Assembly: GCF_001591545.1 (NCBI RefSeq)
Contig: NZ_BCVC01000001.1
Location: 62,001-126,000, forward strand
DNA: 64,000 nucleotides
Source: Lederbergia lenta NBRC 16444
GTDB taxonomy: Bacteria; Bacillota; Bacilli; Bacillales; Bacillaceae_C
Reading direction: 5' to 3'
Shown: one piece after another, positions 37,658 to 47,900 of the stretch
Position numbering within the stretch: position 1 is the stretch's first letter
Layout of the letters: every line of letters begins with the position of its first letter
Made by a program: the position numbers and the translations under genes
The notes under the pieces: generated by a model
What the model was told of the DNA's origin: nothing
Database searches by the model: none
The model's input: the letters and a program-made list of their open reading frames with translations, nothing else

Positions 37658-37700
37658 CCAATATCGAAACCCGATAACGGAAAGGTACCAATGATATTGG
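37658..37700 (-). promoter_or_regulatory. Inverted repeat upstream of the PadR-chrA operon
   Basis: CCAATATC (37658-37665) and GATATTGG (37693-37700) form a perfect 8-bp inverted repeat over a 27-bp spacer; a second small dyad (TATCG/CGATA) lies inside. A plausible operator for the adjacent PadR protein. Confidence 0.45.
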
Positions 37701-37838
37701 AAACAGTCAATTACATTTACATAATCTTAATAAAGTTTACATCATATTTACAAATGAAAAGGGGAAAATGATATATTATAAAGGTTTAAGCTTATTTCAT
37801 ATGATACTTAAATAAGAGACAAGTAGAGGTAATATACA

Positions 37839-40220
37839 GTGAATGAGAAATCAATAAAAAATGCAGATACATATTATCGGTTGGCAGAGCAAAAGGCGGC
37901 CCGATATTATAAATCATTACATGAGCAAGTCATACAAAGGGCATATGTTCCTACCCTAACAAAAGATATACAGTCTTGGAAACACAATCATATTCATCAT
38001 CATTCCTTATTATCCTTTTTTTCTCGTGGAAAGGGAAAGGCTACTCCCCGAGAGTATGATAATTATATTCAATGGCTAGATTTTACAGGTAAGTTAGATA
38101 ATTATCTGGATAGAAGCATTTCATATATTTTTATGCGAGATCTAGGTAAATCATTAGATTCACCCAGAACACAGACTAGGGTTCGGCGTGTGGTTGATCA
38201 CTTAAAAAATTACTTGACTCAGTCCGCTAAAACGGAAGGAAATAAAATTGAAACATTCAGTATGGTTGGATTGTATCGGATAGCCCAAAAGGAAGGCATT
38301 GAGTCTACTGTGATTTGGTTGATAAACAAACTAAAAACTGTCTCTTCTAATATTCCAAAGGAGATGGATGCTGAGCAAGCTCAACGAAAGCTAATCAAAA
38401 TCATTGCTGGGGTAATCATGCACGAGATGGAAGAGAAGAACGATGAGATATCAGCTGAAGAGCGCCGTCAAAAACTTGATGAAGCTATTAGGTTAGGCTA
38501 TTCCTATGGTCTAACATATCCTTTTATTGACGATCTTTTGGATGCGAAAATCTTATCGGTTAAAGAGGAAAAACAATATTCCGATTTAATACGTAAGACA
38601 CTTATCACAGGATTTGTGCCAGAATTGGGCGAGTGGACTGGAGATAATAAAGAGTTAATCCGATTTATTCACTCCGAACTTCGAGATGCCTTTGAGTATA
38701 TTAAAACACATCAGCGTCAAGAGACGAGAGCAAAGTTTTCGGAGCAATCTTATGTGTTTTTTAATTCCCAGGAAATAGACCGTGGAAAGAATCTCTCCAA
38801 TGAAAATTACACCAATGAAGAACTTTATATACCGATCATTTTAAAATCCTCTTCTTCAAGATTAATTGTCCGTTCAGTAATCAATGCAGCCGAGGATGAA
38901 GGATTTGAAAATAGAACATTCTTTTATGGCATTTACAACCAGCTAGCAGATGATTTTGCTGATATGTTTGATGATATGAAGAATGGTGCGGTAACACCGT
39001 ATACCTACTATATAAAATATCATGATAAACGTCCGGATCTTATAAACCCTTTTGAATTATACTGGTCCGTCATCTCTAATTTGATACATAATGTGTATCA
39101 CTCAGATAAGAAGGCTTGTGAGGTGATCTTAAATCGTGCGATAAATGGACTTAAACGATTTAAAGAAAAACTGGGGATTAAAAAATACAACGAAATGATG
39201 CAGCTATTTGCTTGTGGAAATCCAGGATTCGACAGTTTAGTCCAAAGTATGGTTCAAAAAGCAGATGATGTGGATTTCTTTGATAAACTGCTTAGAGATC
39301 ATATGATTACTGTTCTGAAAAACGAAAGAATAGAGCGGAAAGAATTTTTAAATACACTCGAAACTGTACGCGTTCAAATCAACAACATCTTAGATATATC
39401 TGAAGTTGACCATATACCTTTGATGAAGGCGCCAATAATTGATGCTGCAAATTATAGCCTGAAGGGTCATGGAAAGCGACTAAGACCAATATTGACTTGG
39501 GTCATGGGTGTGAATGAATATGGATTAGAAAGTGCAGCGATTGTTCCACTCCTTAAGTCATTGGAATATATGCATACCGCCTCCTTAATTCTTGATGATT
39601 TGCCATCCCAAGATAATGCATCTATTCGAAGAGGTCGCCCAACTCTTCATCAAGTGTATAACATTTCCACAGCTGAATTGACTGCCCTTTTTCTGACGCA
39701 AAAGGCTGTTGAAGAACAAGCATCACTTGACCAGTTCAATTCGAAAACTGTGCTTAACTTGATCCAATATTCGACTCAAATCACAAAGGATATGTGTAAG
39801 GGACAAGCGATGGATTTGGATTCAAAAGGGAAACAATTGACACTGGAACAATTAAATTTGATGTGCTTTTATAAAACTGGGATAGCCTTTGAAGCATCTC
39901 TCATCATGCCTGCCATTCTGGCCAATGTATGTGAGTTAGAAATAGAAGCTTTGAAGAAATTCTCCTATCATGCGGGCATTGCTTTTCAGATTAAAGATGA
40001 CTTACTTGATGTGGAAGGAAATCTGTACCTACTTGGAAAGCCGGTTGGAAAAGATGCAGAAAATAATAATTCGACATTTGTATCAACTCTAGGTCAGGAA
40101 GATGCTAGAAAAGCAATGTGGGAGCATTACTGTTTTGCAATGGAGGCATTGCAAGAAGTGCCACGTAATACCACTTTTTTGAAGCATTTATTGAATTATA
40201 ATCTGAACCGGGATCACTAA
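37839..40220 (+). CDS. Two-part isoprenoid synthase: N-terminal Asp-rich domain fused to CrtE-like prenyl synthase
   Basis: A 793-aa protein, more than twice the usual prenyl synthase length. Residues about 500-793 are a complete trans-prenyltransferase: GKRLRP (545-550), first Asp-rich motif DDLPSQDN (586-593) in the context HTASLILDD that matches CrtE-type GGPP synthases, and second motif DDLLD (720-724). Residues about 1-490 have no recognised domain, but contain FIDDLLD (229-235) and DDFADMFDD (371-379), 142 residues apart, close to the 134-residue spacing of the two motifs in the C-terminal domain. This suggests a second isoprenoid-synthase-type helical domain, perhaps a cyclase. GTG 37839 follows AGAGG. 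No terpene genes are adjacent. Product unknown. Confidence 0.85.
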   Translation: MNEKSIKNADTYYRLAEQKAARYYKSLHEQVIQRAYVPTLTKDIQSWKHNHIHHHSLLSFFSRGKGKATPREYDNYIQWLDFTGKLDNYLDRSISYIFMRDLGKSLDSPRTQTRVRRVVDHLKNYLTQSAKTEGNKIETFSMVGLYRIAQKEGIESTVIWLINKLKTVSSNIPKEMDAEQAQRKLIKIIAGVIMHEMEEKNDEISAEERRQKLDEAIRLGYSYGLTYPFIDDLLDAKILSVKEEKQYSDLIRKTLITGFVPELGEWTGDNKELIRFIHSELRDAFEYIKTHQRQETRAKFSEQSYVFFNSQEIDRGKNLSNENYTNEELYIPIILKSSSSRLIVRSVINAAEDEGFENRTFFYGIYNQLADDFADMFDDMKNGAVTPYTYYIKYHDKRPDLINPFELYWSVISNLIHNVYHSDKKACEVILNRAINGLKRFKEKLGIKKYNEMMQLFACGNPGFDSLVQSMVQKADDVDFFDKLLRDHMITVLKNERIERKEFLNTLETVRVQINNILDISEVDHIPLMKAPIIDAANYSLKGHGKRLRPILTWVMGVNEYGLESAAIVPLLKSLEYMHTASLILDDLPSQDNASIRRGRPTLHQVYNISTAELTALFLTQKAVEEQASLDQFNSKTVLNLIQYSTQITKDMCKGQAMDLDSKGKQLTLEQLNLMCFYKTGIAFEASLIMPAILANVCELEIEALKKFSYHAGIAFQIKDDLLDVEGNLYLLGKPVGKDAENNNSTFVSTLGQEDARKAMWEHYCFAMEALQEVPRNTTFLKHLLNYNLNRDH

Positions 40221-40232
40221 AGTAAGGCAAGG

Positions 40233-40267
40233 AAAAGGCAAACCCCTTATACAGTGGTTTGCCTTTT
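40233..40267. terminator. Bidirectional terminator
   Basis: Perfect 12-bp stem AAAAGGCAAACC / GGTTTGCCTTTT with an 11-nt loop between the convergent prenyl synthase and exporter genes. Confidence 0.88.
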
Positions 40268-40278
40268 ATATTCATTAA

Positions 40279-42012
40279 TTAAGCTAATTGTTGTTCTGCA
40301 AACTGACGATAAAGCGCATGTGTTTCTGTTAATTCTTGATGTGTTCCACTTCCGGTTACTTGTCCTTTTTCGATAAAGATAATTTTATCTGCATCAACGA
40401 TGGTCGATAGTCGGTGAGCAATAACAAATGTTGTTCGACCTTCCATTAAGCGAGATAATGCTTGTTGAACAACACTTTCTGATTGACTGTCAAGACTTGC
40501 TGTTGCTTCATCCATCATCAGAATTTTTGGATCTCGTAAGAAGGCGCGAGCAATGGCGATTCTTTGTCTTTGACCACCTGATAATTTCACGCCGCGTTCT
40601 CCCACTTCTGTATCTAATCCATGAGGGAATGATCGAATAAACTGGTCTGCATACGCCATTTTGGCAACTTGCCAAAGACGCTCATCGCTAATTTCCTGCC
40701 AATTATCTAATCCATAACATAAATTTTCTCGGATTGTGCCAGCCATCATGGCGCTTTCCTGAGAAACATAGCCAATTTGACTGCGCCATGATGACATAGA
40801 CAAATCTTTAATAGGAGTTTCTCCGATACGAATTGCACCAGTAGACGGTTCATAAAAACGTTCTAGCAATCCAAACATCGTTGTTTTACCACCACCACTT
40901 GGGCCAGCAAAAGCAATCATTTCACCAGACTGTGCTGTGAAGGAAATATTGTTTAAAACAGGCTCTTCTTCGCTATATGCAAACGAAACATTAGCAACAT
41001 GGATTGGCTTATCCGCAATATCGATATCAAGTCCATCCTGTCCTTCTTCTAATGGTAATCCTAATATATCAATAATACGTTCTGTTGCTCCTTTTGCTTT
41101 TTGTAATTGGGTAAAAAACATCGCAAAAGAGGTAATTGGCATAATAATTTGGAAAAGATAAAGTAAAAAGGCAACGAGTGATCCAGTGGACATTTCTCCG
41201 CTTGCGACCCGCATTCCTCCATACCCAATGATCAACACAATAACGAGCATAATAACTAACTGCATAATGGGTGCGATTAAAGCGAAAACACGGGCCTCTT
41301 TTAAGCCGAATCCTAATAGCTTATTAATCCCAGATAAACCTTTCTTCTCTTCCGTTTGTTCGGCGGTAGATGCTTTCATTAAGCGGACTTCCCCAAGTGT
41401 TTGCTGAATATGTCCAGTGAAGATTGCTGTTTCGTCTTGTAAACCACGTGATATTTTCTCCATCTGGCGGCCAAGGGGGAACATGACTACTAATGTTAAA
41501 GGAACAGCAATTAACATGATTAATGTCATTTTCCAATCCATAATAAATAAGATGATAATCGCGCCGATAATGGAAATGATGCCGGTAATGAACTGAGGGA
41601 AATGCTGTGAAATTAAGTCTCTAACAATACTTGTATCGTTCACGACCCTACTAACCGTTTCCCCACTGGATGTTTTATCAAAATAGCTGACAGGTAATCG
41701 AACGAGCTTTAACCACATCCGGTCACGAAGCCGAGCAACAATTTTTTGCCCGACTGAGGTGAGTAAATAAAGCGATAGCCCGCTAATGATCGCTTGAATG
41801 ATGAATGCACCCCCAATAGCGATGATGAGAGGAATACTTAGTGATGATAAGGAAAAACCATCCACTAAATTTTTTGTCAGTAAAGGCACAACTAGACCTG
41901 CGAGCGTTGTAATTACACTTGCGATCAAACCGATGGCTAGTGCTAGTTTCGGAATTTTTGTTGATAAAATAAGTGTAATAAATGGCTTTATTCCGTTTTG
42001 TTTATTTTTCAT
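40279..42012 (-). CDS. bmrA: BmrA-like multidrug ABC exporter (half-transporter)
   Basis: A 577-aa fused membrane-ATPase half exporter that works as a homodimer. Six helices occupy about 20-300 (IPLLTKNLVDGF homologue PLLTKNLVDGFSLSSLS, RLPVSYFDKTSSGETVSRV). The ATPase has GPSGGGKTT, Q-loop YVSQESAMM, signature LSGGQRQR and Walker B ILMMDEATAS. The region SGSLVAFLLYLFQIIMP-like and the C-terminal FAEQQLA match B. subtilis BmrA closely. ATG 42012 is 8 bases after GGAGC; the frame to 42117 would add a spurious hydrophobic extension. A PadR gene diverges from it and is its likely repressor. Confidence 0.9.
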   Translation of the reverse strand: MKNKQNGIKPFITLILSTKIPKLALAIGLIASVITTLAGLVVPLLTKNLVDGFSLSSLSIPLIIAIGGAFIIQAIISGLSLYLLTSVGQKIVARLRDRMWLKLVRLPVSYFDKTSSGETVSRVVNDTSIVRDLISQHFPQFITGIISIIGAIIILFIMDWKMTLIMLIAVPLTLVVMFPLGRQMEKISRGLQDETAIFTGHIQQTLGEVRLMKASTAEQTEEKKGLSGINKLLGFGLKEARVFALIAPIMQLVIMLVIVLIIGYGGMRVASGEMSTGSLVAFLLYLFQIIMPITSFAMFFTQLQKAKGATERIIDILGLPLEEGQDGLDIDIADKPIHVANVSFAYSEEEPVLNNISFTAQSGEMIAFAGPSGGGKTTMFGLLERFYEPSTGAIRIGETPIKDLSMSSWRSQIGYVSQESAMMAGTIRENLCYGLDNWQEISDERLWQVAKMAYADQFIRSFPHGLDTEVGERGVKLSGGQRQRIAIARAFLRDPKILMMDEATASLDSQSESVVQQALSRLMEGRTTFVIAHRLSTIVDADKIIFIEKGQVTGSGTHQELTETHALYRQFAEQQLA

Positions 42013-42145
42013 AAATGGTAGCTCCTGTTCCCATGAAAAAATGGTTGCTATGATGGAGATAATACTATCAAAAACAAAGAAGATTTGATAGAAAAACATT
42101 CTAATGAAAAATATCAAAATAAACCTTTACATTTCATCCAGAAGA

Positions 42146-42162
42146 ATGTAGACTTTCTACAT
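42146..42162. promoter_or_regulatory. PadR operator between bmrA-like and padR genes
   Basis: The dyad ATGTAGACTTTCTACAT is perfect (7-bp arms, 3-bp spacer) and carries the ATGT...ACAT ends of PadR operators. It lies in the 177-bp divergent gap. Confidence 0.7.
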
Positions 42163-42189
42163 ACATAAGAAAACTAGGTAGGTGATCAT

Positions 42190-42537
42190 ATGTTTAATCG
42201 TGAATTGGTAAAAGGGAGTACATCGCTTTTATTGCTTCAACTACTGAATGAGCGGGATATGTACGGGTATGAACTTGTAAAAGAATTAGAGAAGCGTAGC
42301 AGTAATGGGTTTTCTATCAAGGAAGGAACCCTTTATCCGGCACTTCATAAGCTTGAAAAGCAGGAATACATCGAATATTATTGGCAGGAACAAGAGAAGG
42401 GACCGGCTAGAAAGTATTATCTAATTACTGAAGCTGGAAGAGAAATGCTTCTTGAAAAAACCCGAGAATGGCACGACTTTGTTTCAGTAATGAACAAGAT
42501 GATAGGGAGAAAAAAACATGGAACGGCTGAAGAATGA
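42190..42537 (+). CDS. PadR-family transcriptional regulator
   Basis: A 115-aa PadR protein: [40 protein letters not shown], wing [13 protein letters not shown] and a C-terminal dimerisation helix. Starts at ATG after GTGATC. Its 3' end overlaps the HAAS-domain gene by 20 bases. The divergent exporter gene and the dyad at 42146 suggest it represses both. Confidence 0.92.
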   Translation: MFNRELVKGSTSLLLLQLLNERDMYGYELVKELEKRSSNGFSIKEGTLYPALHKLEKQEYIEYYWQEQEKGPARKYYLITEAGREMLLEKTREWHDFVSVMNKMIGRKKHGTAEE

Positions 42538-43156
42538 GTTTCTAGAAGAACTTGCACAATATCTGGAAAATCATAAAGAGAAAGAGTCGATATTAAAAGA
42601 ATATGATACTCATTTAGATGAACTGTTTATAGACCTTTGCAAGTTAGGGAATGAATCAGAGGTGCGGGATCAACTCTATTTAAGATTTGGATCACCTGAA
42701 GAAATTGCTGCCATGTGGAAAGAAGAACTTTCTGTTACACCAAGTAATATGAAATGGCTGTTTATCGCCGTTAATATCCTATTTTTCGGTGGAGGTTCTG
42801 TGCTCACCCTAGCGCATAATCTGTTTGACTGGAACTGGCTCAGCAGCTTATGGATGCAGATGACTTCCTTTCCCATTTTAATTGCTCTCATATATTTATT
42901 TTTTTGGGCATTACTTGGTTATGAAATAGGCAGAGGCTTTGGTCATAGTGGTAAAGGGTTAATGAGAAAGACTTTTCTTATGGCGTTAATACCGAATCTC
43001 ACACTAATGATATTAACTGTTTTTCAAATCATCCCGCATGAATGGTTTCAACCGCTATTGACACAGACGTTTATCATTGTTTGCATCCTATTTACCCTTC
43101 TCTTATACCCCATTTGCCTAATTAGCTATAGATGGGGGAAAAAGGCTTCTTTGTGA
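42518..43156 (+). CDS. HAAS/DUF1700-domain membrane protein, PadR partner
   Basis: A 212-aa protein. The N-terminal HAAS domain (1-70, [19 protein letters not shown], then [15 protein letters not shown]) precedes four to five membrane helices (about 75-205). HAAS proteins usually sit next to a PadR gene and are thought to signal membrane conditions to it. The ATG lies within the padR gene behind AGGGAG, so translation is coupled. Confidence 0.85.
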   Translation: MERLKNEFLEELAQYLENHKEKESILKEYDTHLDELFIDLCKLGNESEVRDQLYLRFGSPEEIAAMWKEELSVTPSNMKWLFIAVNILFFGGGSVLTLAHNLFDWNWLSSLWMQMTSFPILIALIYLFFWALLGYEIGRGFGHSGKGLMRKTFLMALIPNLTLMILTVFQIIPHEWFQPLLTQTFIIVCILFTLLLYPICLISYRWGKKASL

Positions 43157-43212
43157 GCTTTTTTTTACTTGTATACATAGGCTTTCTATGTATTGGACTG
43201 GGAAGTTGTTTG

Positions 43213-43256
43213 AGTTGTTTGGGTGCCTGGCACCCGAACAATTCTGAATTTTTCAG
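43213..43256. repeat. Dispersed GTGCC-T-GGCAC hairpin repeat, copy A
   Basis: A 13-bp stem with one-base loop centred at 43228 (arms 43215-43227 and 43229-43241), followed by ATTCTGAATTTTTCAG, lies between the HAAS gene and the DUF4173 gene. It shares its core and the trailing TTCTGAAT with copies B and C. It could also act as a terminator. Confidence 0.8.
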
Positions 43257-43353
43257 AGGAGTGCAGGTCTATAACTTACATTTGTGGGTTTGTTTATCTA
43301 TGTACATAGAATTTCTGTGTATGTGAAATATATTATAAGTGGAGGTAATAAGC

Positions 43354-44811
43354 ATGGAATTAAAAATTGAAAAGATAGACTGGTTGTTTTTATTGATGTG
43401 CCTTTTAGTAGGCGTTGTAGCAGAAGAAGCGTTTTTTATGTATCAAATTGGGATTTCTTATTTTGTTTTTATCGTGCTGTTTTATGCGCTATTTTTCTAT
43501 AGGTTTCGTTCGTTTTCATTTTCGCATCAACGGTTGGGATATTTAATATTAATAGCCATTTGGCTTTTGGCAATTGGCTATTATCTCTATGACAGCATTC
43601 TTTTTTATACATTAAATATCCTAGTGATCCCAACACTTGTTATTTTTCACCTTGCTTTGATTACTTCGCCGAAAAAAATGGAATGGAGTAAACTAAGTTT
43701 TATCTTTTACATGATACTTCGTTTTATTGCAGGCGTTCGTTATAGTGCTATTTTCACAAAGTATATTGGGAGGCTATTCAAGCCAAGCCACAATAAAAAA
43801 CAATATGATGTATGGAAAAAGATTCTAATAGGTATCATCATTTCAGTTCCATTTTTGTTTATCATTTTGAATTTATTGATGTCAGCTGATGCACAATTTG
43901 CAAGGCTTCTAAGCAATATCCCAAATTTCATTAACATTAGAGTAGATTATATATTCCGCTTAGTCGTCATTCTTATTTATACATTTGGTTTCTTCGGCTT
44001 TATGCAAGTGCTTTTACAAAAAAACACTTCTATTCTTGAGAAGAAAGATAGCCCTCAAACATTTGGAGTGGATGGAATCATTTCTCTAACTATGCTACTA
44101 CTCTTGGATTTGGTCTATGTCCTATTTGTTGCCGTTCAATTCAAGTATTTCTTTAGTGGCACGCTTAATGAAGGCTTTACTTATGCAGAATATGCGCGAC
44201 GTGGTTTTTTTGAACTACTATTTGTCACATTGATTAATCTGACTGTTATTACAACGGTGATTCAATTAACGAAAAAGGTCCAAGGATATTTGAAAAAAGC
44301 TATTCGTATGGCCTTGACAGTTTTAGTCTTTTCGAGCGGAGTACTTCTGATATCAGCTTTTATGAGAATGACAATGTATGAAGATGCGTATGGCTTCACA
44401 TTTACGCGAGTCCTTGTACATTCTTTCATGATTTTCCTTATGGTCATCTTGGCATACACTTTCGCTAAAATATGGATTGAAAAGCTATCCTTGTTTCATT
44501 TCTATTTCATTGTATCGCTACTTTATTATGCGGGTATGAATATCGTGAACTTTGACAAGTTCGTAGTGGAGCGAAATATTGACCGCTTTGAAACGACTGG
44601 AAAAATTGATATTAATTATTTAAACAATTTATCTGCAACAGGCGTCTTGGGGCTTATTGAGCTCTATGAAAAGAATCCTGATTTTCCAGGATTGGCAGAA
44701 TTATTAAAAGAGCGTCAAGCGAACAAAGAATACTTAATAAGCGAATCATGGCAGTCACATAACCTAACAAGGCACAAACTCTACTTAAAGCTTGGAGAAT
44801 TGGATTTATAA
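43354..44811 (+). CDS. DUF4173-family membrane protein
   Basis: A 485-aa protein with about 11 membrane helices and a soluble C-terminal tail (about 425-485). Characteristic segments are AGVRYSAIFTKYIGRLFKPS-like cytoplasmic loop near 130 and RNIDRFETTGKIDINYLNNL near the end, both typical of DUF4173. Function unknown. ATG 43354 follows GGAGG; the frame open from 43339 puts that site inside. Confidence 0.85.
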   Translation: MELKIEKIDWLFLLMCLLVGVVAEEAFFMYQIGISYFVFIVLFYALFFYRFRSFSFSHQRLGYLILIAIWLLAIGYYLYDSILFYTLNILVIPTLVIFHLALITSPKKMEWSKLSFIFYMILRFIAGVRYSAIFTKYIGRLFKPSHNKKQYDVWKKILIGIIISVPFLFIILNLLMSADAQFARLLSNIPNFINIRVDYIFRLVVILIYTFGFFGFMQVLLQKNTSILEKKDSPQTFGVDGIISLTMLLLLDLVYVLFVAVQFKYFFSGTLNEGFTYAEYARRGFFELLFVTLINLTVITTVIQLTKKVQGYLKKAIRMALTVLVFSSGVLLISAFMRMTMYEDAYGFTFTRVLVHSFMIFLMVILAYTFAKIWIEKLSLFHFYFIVSLLYYAGMNIVNFDKFVVERNIDRFETTGKIDINYLNNLSATGVLGLIELYEKNPDFPGLAELLKERQANKEYLISESWQSHNLTRHKLYLKLGELDL

Positions 44812-44813
44812 GC

Positions 44814-44884
44814 GAATCTTTCGAGTGCCAGGCACTCGAAGGATTCAGAATAGTGTGGGTGCCTGGCACTCGCACTATTTTGAC
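44814..44884. repeat. Dispersed GTGCC-W-GGCAC double hairpin, copy B
   Basis: Two adjoining palindromes: a 16-bp stem with a single-A loop (44814-44846, one G-T wobble) and a 15-bp stem with a single-T loop (44849-44879, two wobbles) followed by TTTGACTTTT. It begins 3 bases after the DUF4173 stop codon and is probably also that gene's terminator. Confidence 0.88.
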
Positions 44885-44897
44885 TTTTCTAAATTAG

Positions 44898-44949
44898 TTG
44901 ACAATCGTTCGAGGATTCTTTAAGCTTAATTTGTGAAAACGCTTGCGCA
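44898..44949 (+). promoter_or_regulatory. Pullulanase promoter with cre site
   Basis: -35 TTGACA (44898-44903), 17-bp spacer, weak -10 TAAGCT (44921-44926), then TGAAAACGCTTGCGCA (44934-44949), close to the catabolite-responsive element consensus for CcpA. Its position over or just after the start would cause glucose repression. Confidence 0.65.
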
Positions 44950-44978
44950 ATTTAAGCTTAAAAGGAGTGTGTTTGTTA

Positions 44979-47900
44979 ATGAGGAATATGGTTGCTGCTT
45001 TCATTGCTAGTATTCTACTATTTTCTACTGTGATTTTTTCATTTCCAAGTCATGGATATGTGGAGGTGCTAAGTGAGAAAACGGAACTAAAGGAAGTGCC
45101 AGAGAACACTTTAAGAATTCATTATCAAAGCAAGGATCAAGATTATACGAATCTTGGAATCTGGACATGGGAGGATGTGGTTTCACCAACAGATAATTGG
45201 CCGTCAGGAGGAATACCATTCGATCAAAAACAATCTACAGATTTTGGTGTTTATGTGGATGTCCCAATCGAAGATAATGCAAAAAAGGTTGGATTCTTAG
45301 TTCTGGATAGGGTGACAGGTGACAAGGAGGGGGACGATAAGATTGTAGAATTCTTTTCACCTAATATTAATCAAGTCTGGATAACAGAGGGCTCGGATGA
45401 GGTGCATTTATTTGAGCCAGTAAATTTACCAGCAAACACCGTGAGAATTCATTATAAGAAAGCTGATAAAAACTATGATAATTTAGGTTTGTGGCTTTGG
45501 GACGATGTTGCTGTTGAGTCAGGAGAACAAGGGGATTGGCCAAAAGCAGCAACGCCGTTTACTGCTGAGCAAGTTGGTCCTTATGGCGCTTATATTGATG
45601 TGCAAGTGAAAGAGGGAGCCCAGACTGTTTCCTTCTTGGTTGTAAATCGAGAAACAGGAGAGCAAAGTGAGGAAATGAGTTTAACAGGTTTAAATGATTC
45701 AAAACAATTATTTACTAGTGAGGGTGATATAGGAGTGTACACTAATCCGTATGGTGCGGTTGCAACAACACTCCAGTCAGGAGAAGTTTTAACAGATAAA
45801 AAAATGACACTTACTTTTTCTAAAACAGCCGGTCTTAACGAGGAGGAGCTACTTGAATCGATCACTGTAGTTGATAAAGAACAAAAAGAGATTGCAGTAA
45901 ATGGGATTAAAATTCTCGATGAGAAAAAGGTTGAACTAAGTGGTGATTTCCCTTACGAGCGGGCGCCATTCTACATAACATTTGGAGAGCAGACCGTTTC
46001 AGCGGTGACTGGCTGGCGTATGATGGATGAGATGTACGGCTATGAAGGTGAATTAGGGGCAAGTTTACATCAGGATGGTACAGCTACATTAAAAATATGG
46101 TCGCCAAAGGCGGAAAGTGTTTCTGTCATTTTATACGATAAAGATAATCAATTTACTATTGTGGCTGATGAAGTAGAGATGACTTTAGGTGATCATGGTG
46201 TGTGGCAGATTGATCTCGATGAAGCTAATACAGGAGTAAAAGATCTAAGAAGCTACTATTATCATTATGCGATTGAGCATGATGGGGAGAAAGTATTAGC
46301 GTTAGATCCATATGCTAAATCAATGGCTGGCTGGAGTAATCAAGGTAAAGATAAGATTGGAAAAGCGGCGATCGTGGATCCATCTTCCATTGGACCTAAA
46401 TTAAACTTTGCCAATATTGATGGGTTTAAAAAACGTGAGGATGCGATTATTTATGAGGTTCACGTAAGGGATTTTACGTCAGATCCAAATATTTCCGATC
46501 AATTAACTGCACAATTCGGCACATTCGCTGCCTTTGTAGAAAAGCTTGATTATATTGAAGAGCTAGGTGTGACACATATTCAGTTATTACCCGTGCTAAG
46601 CTATTATTTCGGGGACGAATTTGCTAGTGCAGAGAGAATGCTAGAATATGCTTCAACTGGTACCAATTATAATTGGGGCTATGACCCACAAAGTTATTTT
46701 TCATTGACAGGAATGTACTCGGAAAATCCGAATAATCCAGAATTAAGAATTGCCGAATTTAAAAAATTAATTGATGAAATCCATCGTCGTGGAATGGGTG
46801 TAGTACTTGATGTTGTTTATAACCATACAGCGCAACTAGAGATTTTTGAAAACCTTGTTCCTAATTATTATCATTTCATGGAGCAAGATGGAACTCCGAA
46901 AACAAGCTTTGGTGGTGGCCGATTAGGAACGACGCATCAAATGGCACGTCGAATTCTTGTAGACTCGATTACATACTTAGTCGAAGAATATAAAGTGGAT
47001 GGATTCCGATTTGATATGATGGGTGACCATGATTCAGAGAGCATTCAAATCGCGTTTGATGAAGCAAAAAAGTTAAATCCAAATATTATTATGATCGGCG
47101 AAGGCTGGGTAACATATGAAGGAGATAGCGATGACAAGGATGTCATGCCTGCGGATCAACAATGGATGCAGTACACTGAAAGCGTTGCCTCATTTTCAGA
47201 TGAATTTAGAAATGAGTTGAAATCTGGATTTGGCAGTGAGGGGCAACCGATGTTTCTGACTGGTGGTGCCCGCAGTATTACTCAGATTTTTAATAATATT
47301 AAGGCCCAACCACATAATTTCGTGGCAGATGACCCTGGTGATGTTGTTCCATATATTGCTGCACACGATAATTTAACTTTACATGATGTTATCGCTCAGT
47401 CGATTAAAAAAGATCCTGAGCACCATGAACAGGAAATACATGAGCGAATCAGAATAGGGAATGCGATGGTGTTAACATCCCAAGGTACAGCCTTCCTGCA
47501 TGCGGGACAAGAGTTCGGACGTACGAAGCAATTTAGAGCTGAAACGAATGAAGCACCTTATAAATCAACTTATATGGTTGACGAAGAAGGAAAACAGTTC
47601 ACATATCCATATTTTATTCATGATTCGTATGATTCAACAGATATTATTAACCATATAGATTGGGAAAAAGCTACAAATGAGGAGTTATATCCTATAAACA
47701 ACCAGACACGTAAGTATACACAGGGCTTAATTAAGTTAAGAAGATCGACAGATGCATTTAGATTAGGGACGAAGGATCTTGTCGATGGTAATGTGACATT
47801 GTTAAATATTCCTGAGATGGATGAGCATGATTTAGTGATCGGTTATCGGAATGAAGCGACAAATGGCGATGCTTATTATGTATTCATTAACTCGGATATG

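Noticed and set aside
43132-43326. 64-codon ORF over the GTGCC repeat
   Set aside because: It overlaps the HAAS gene end and the hairpin repeat; composition is that of the repeat.
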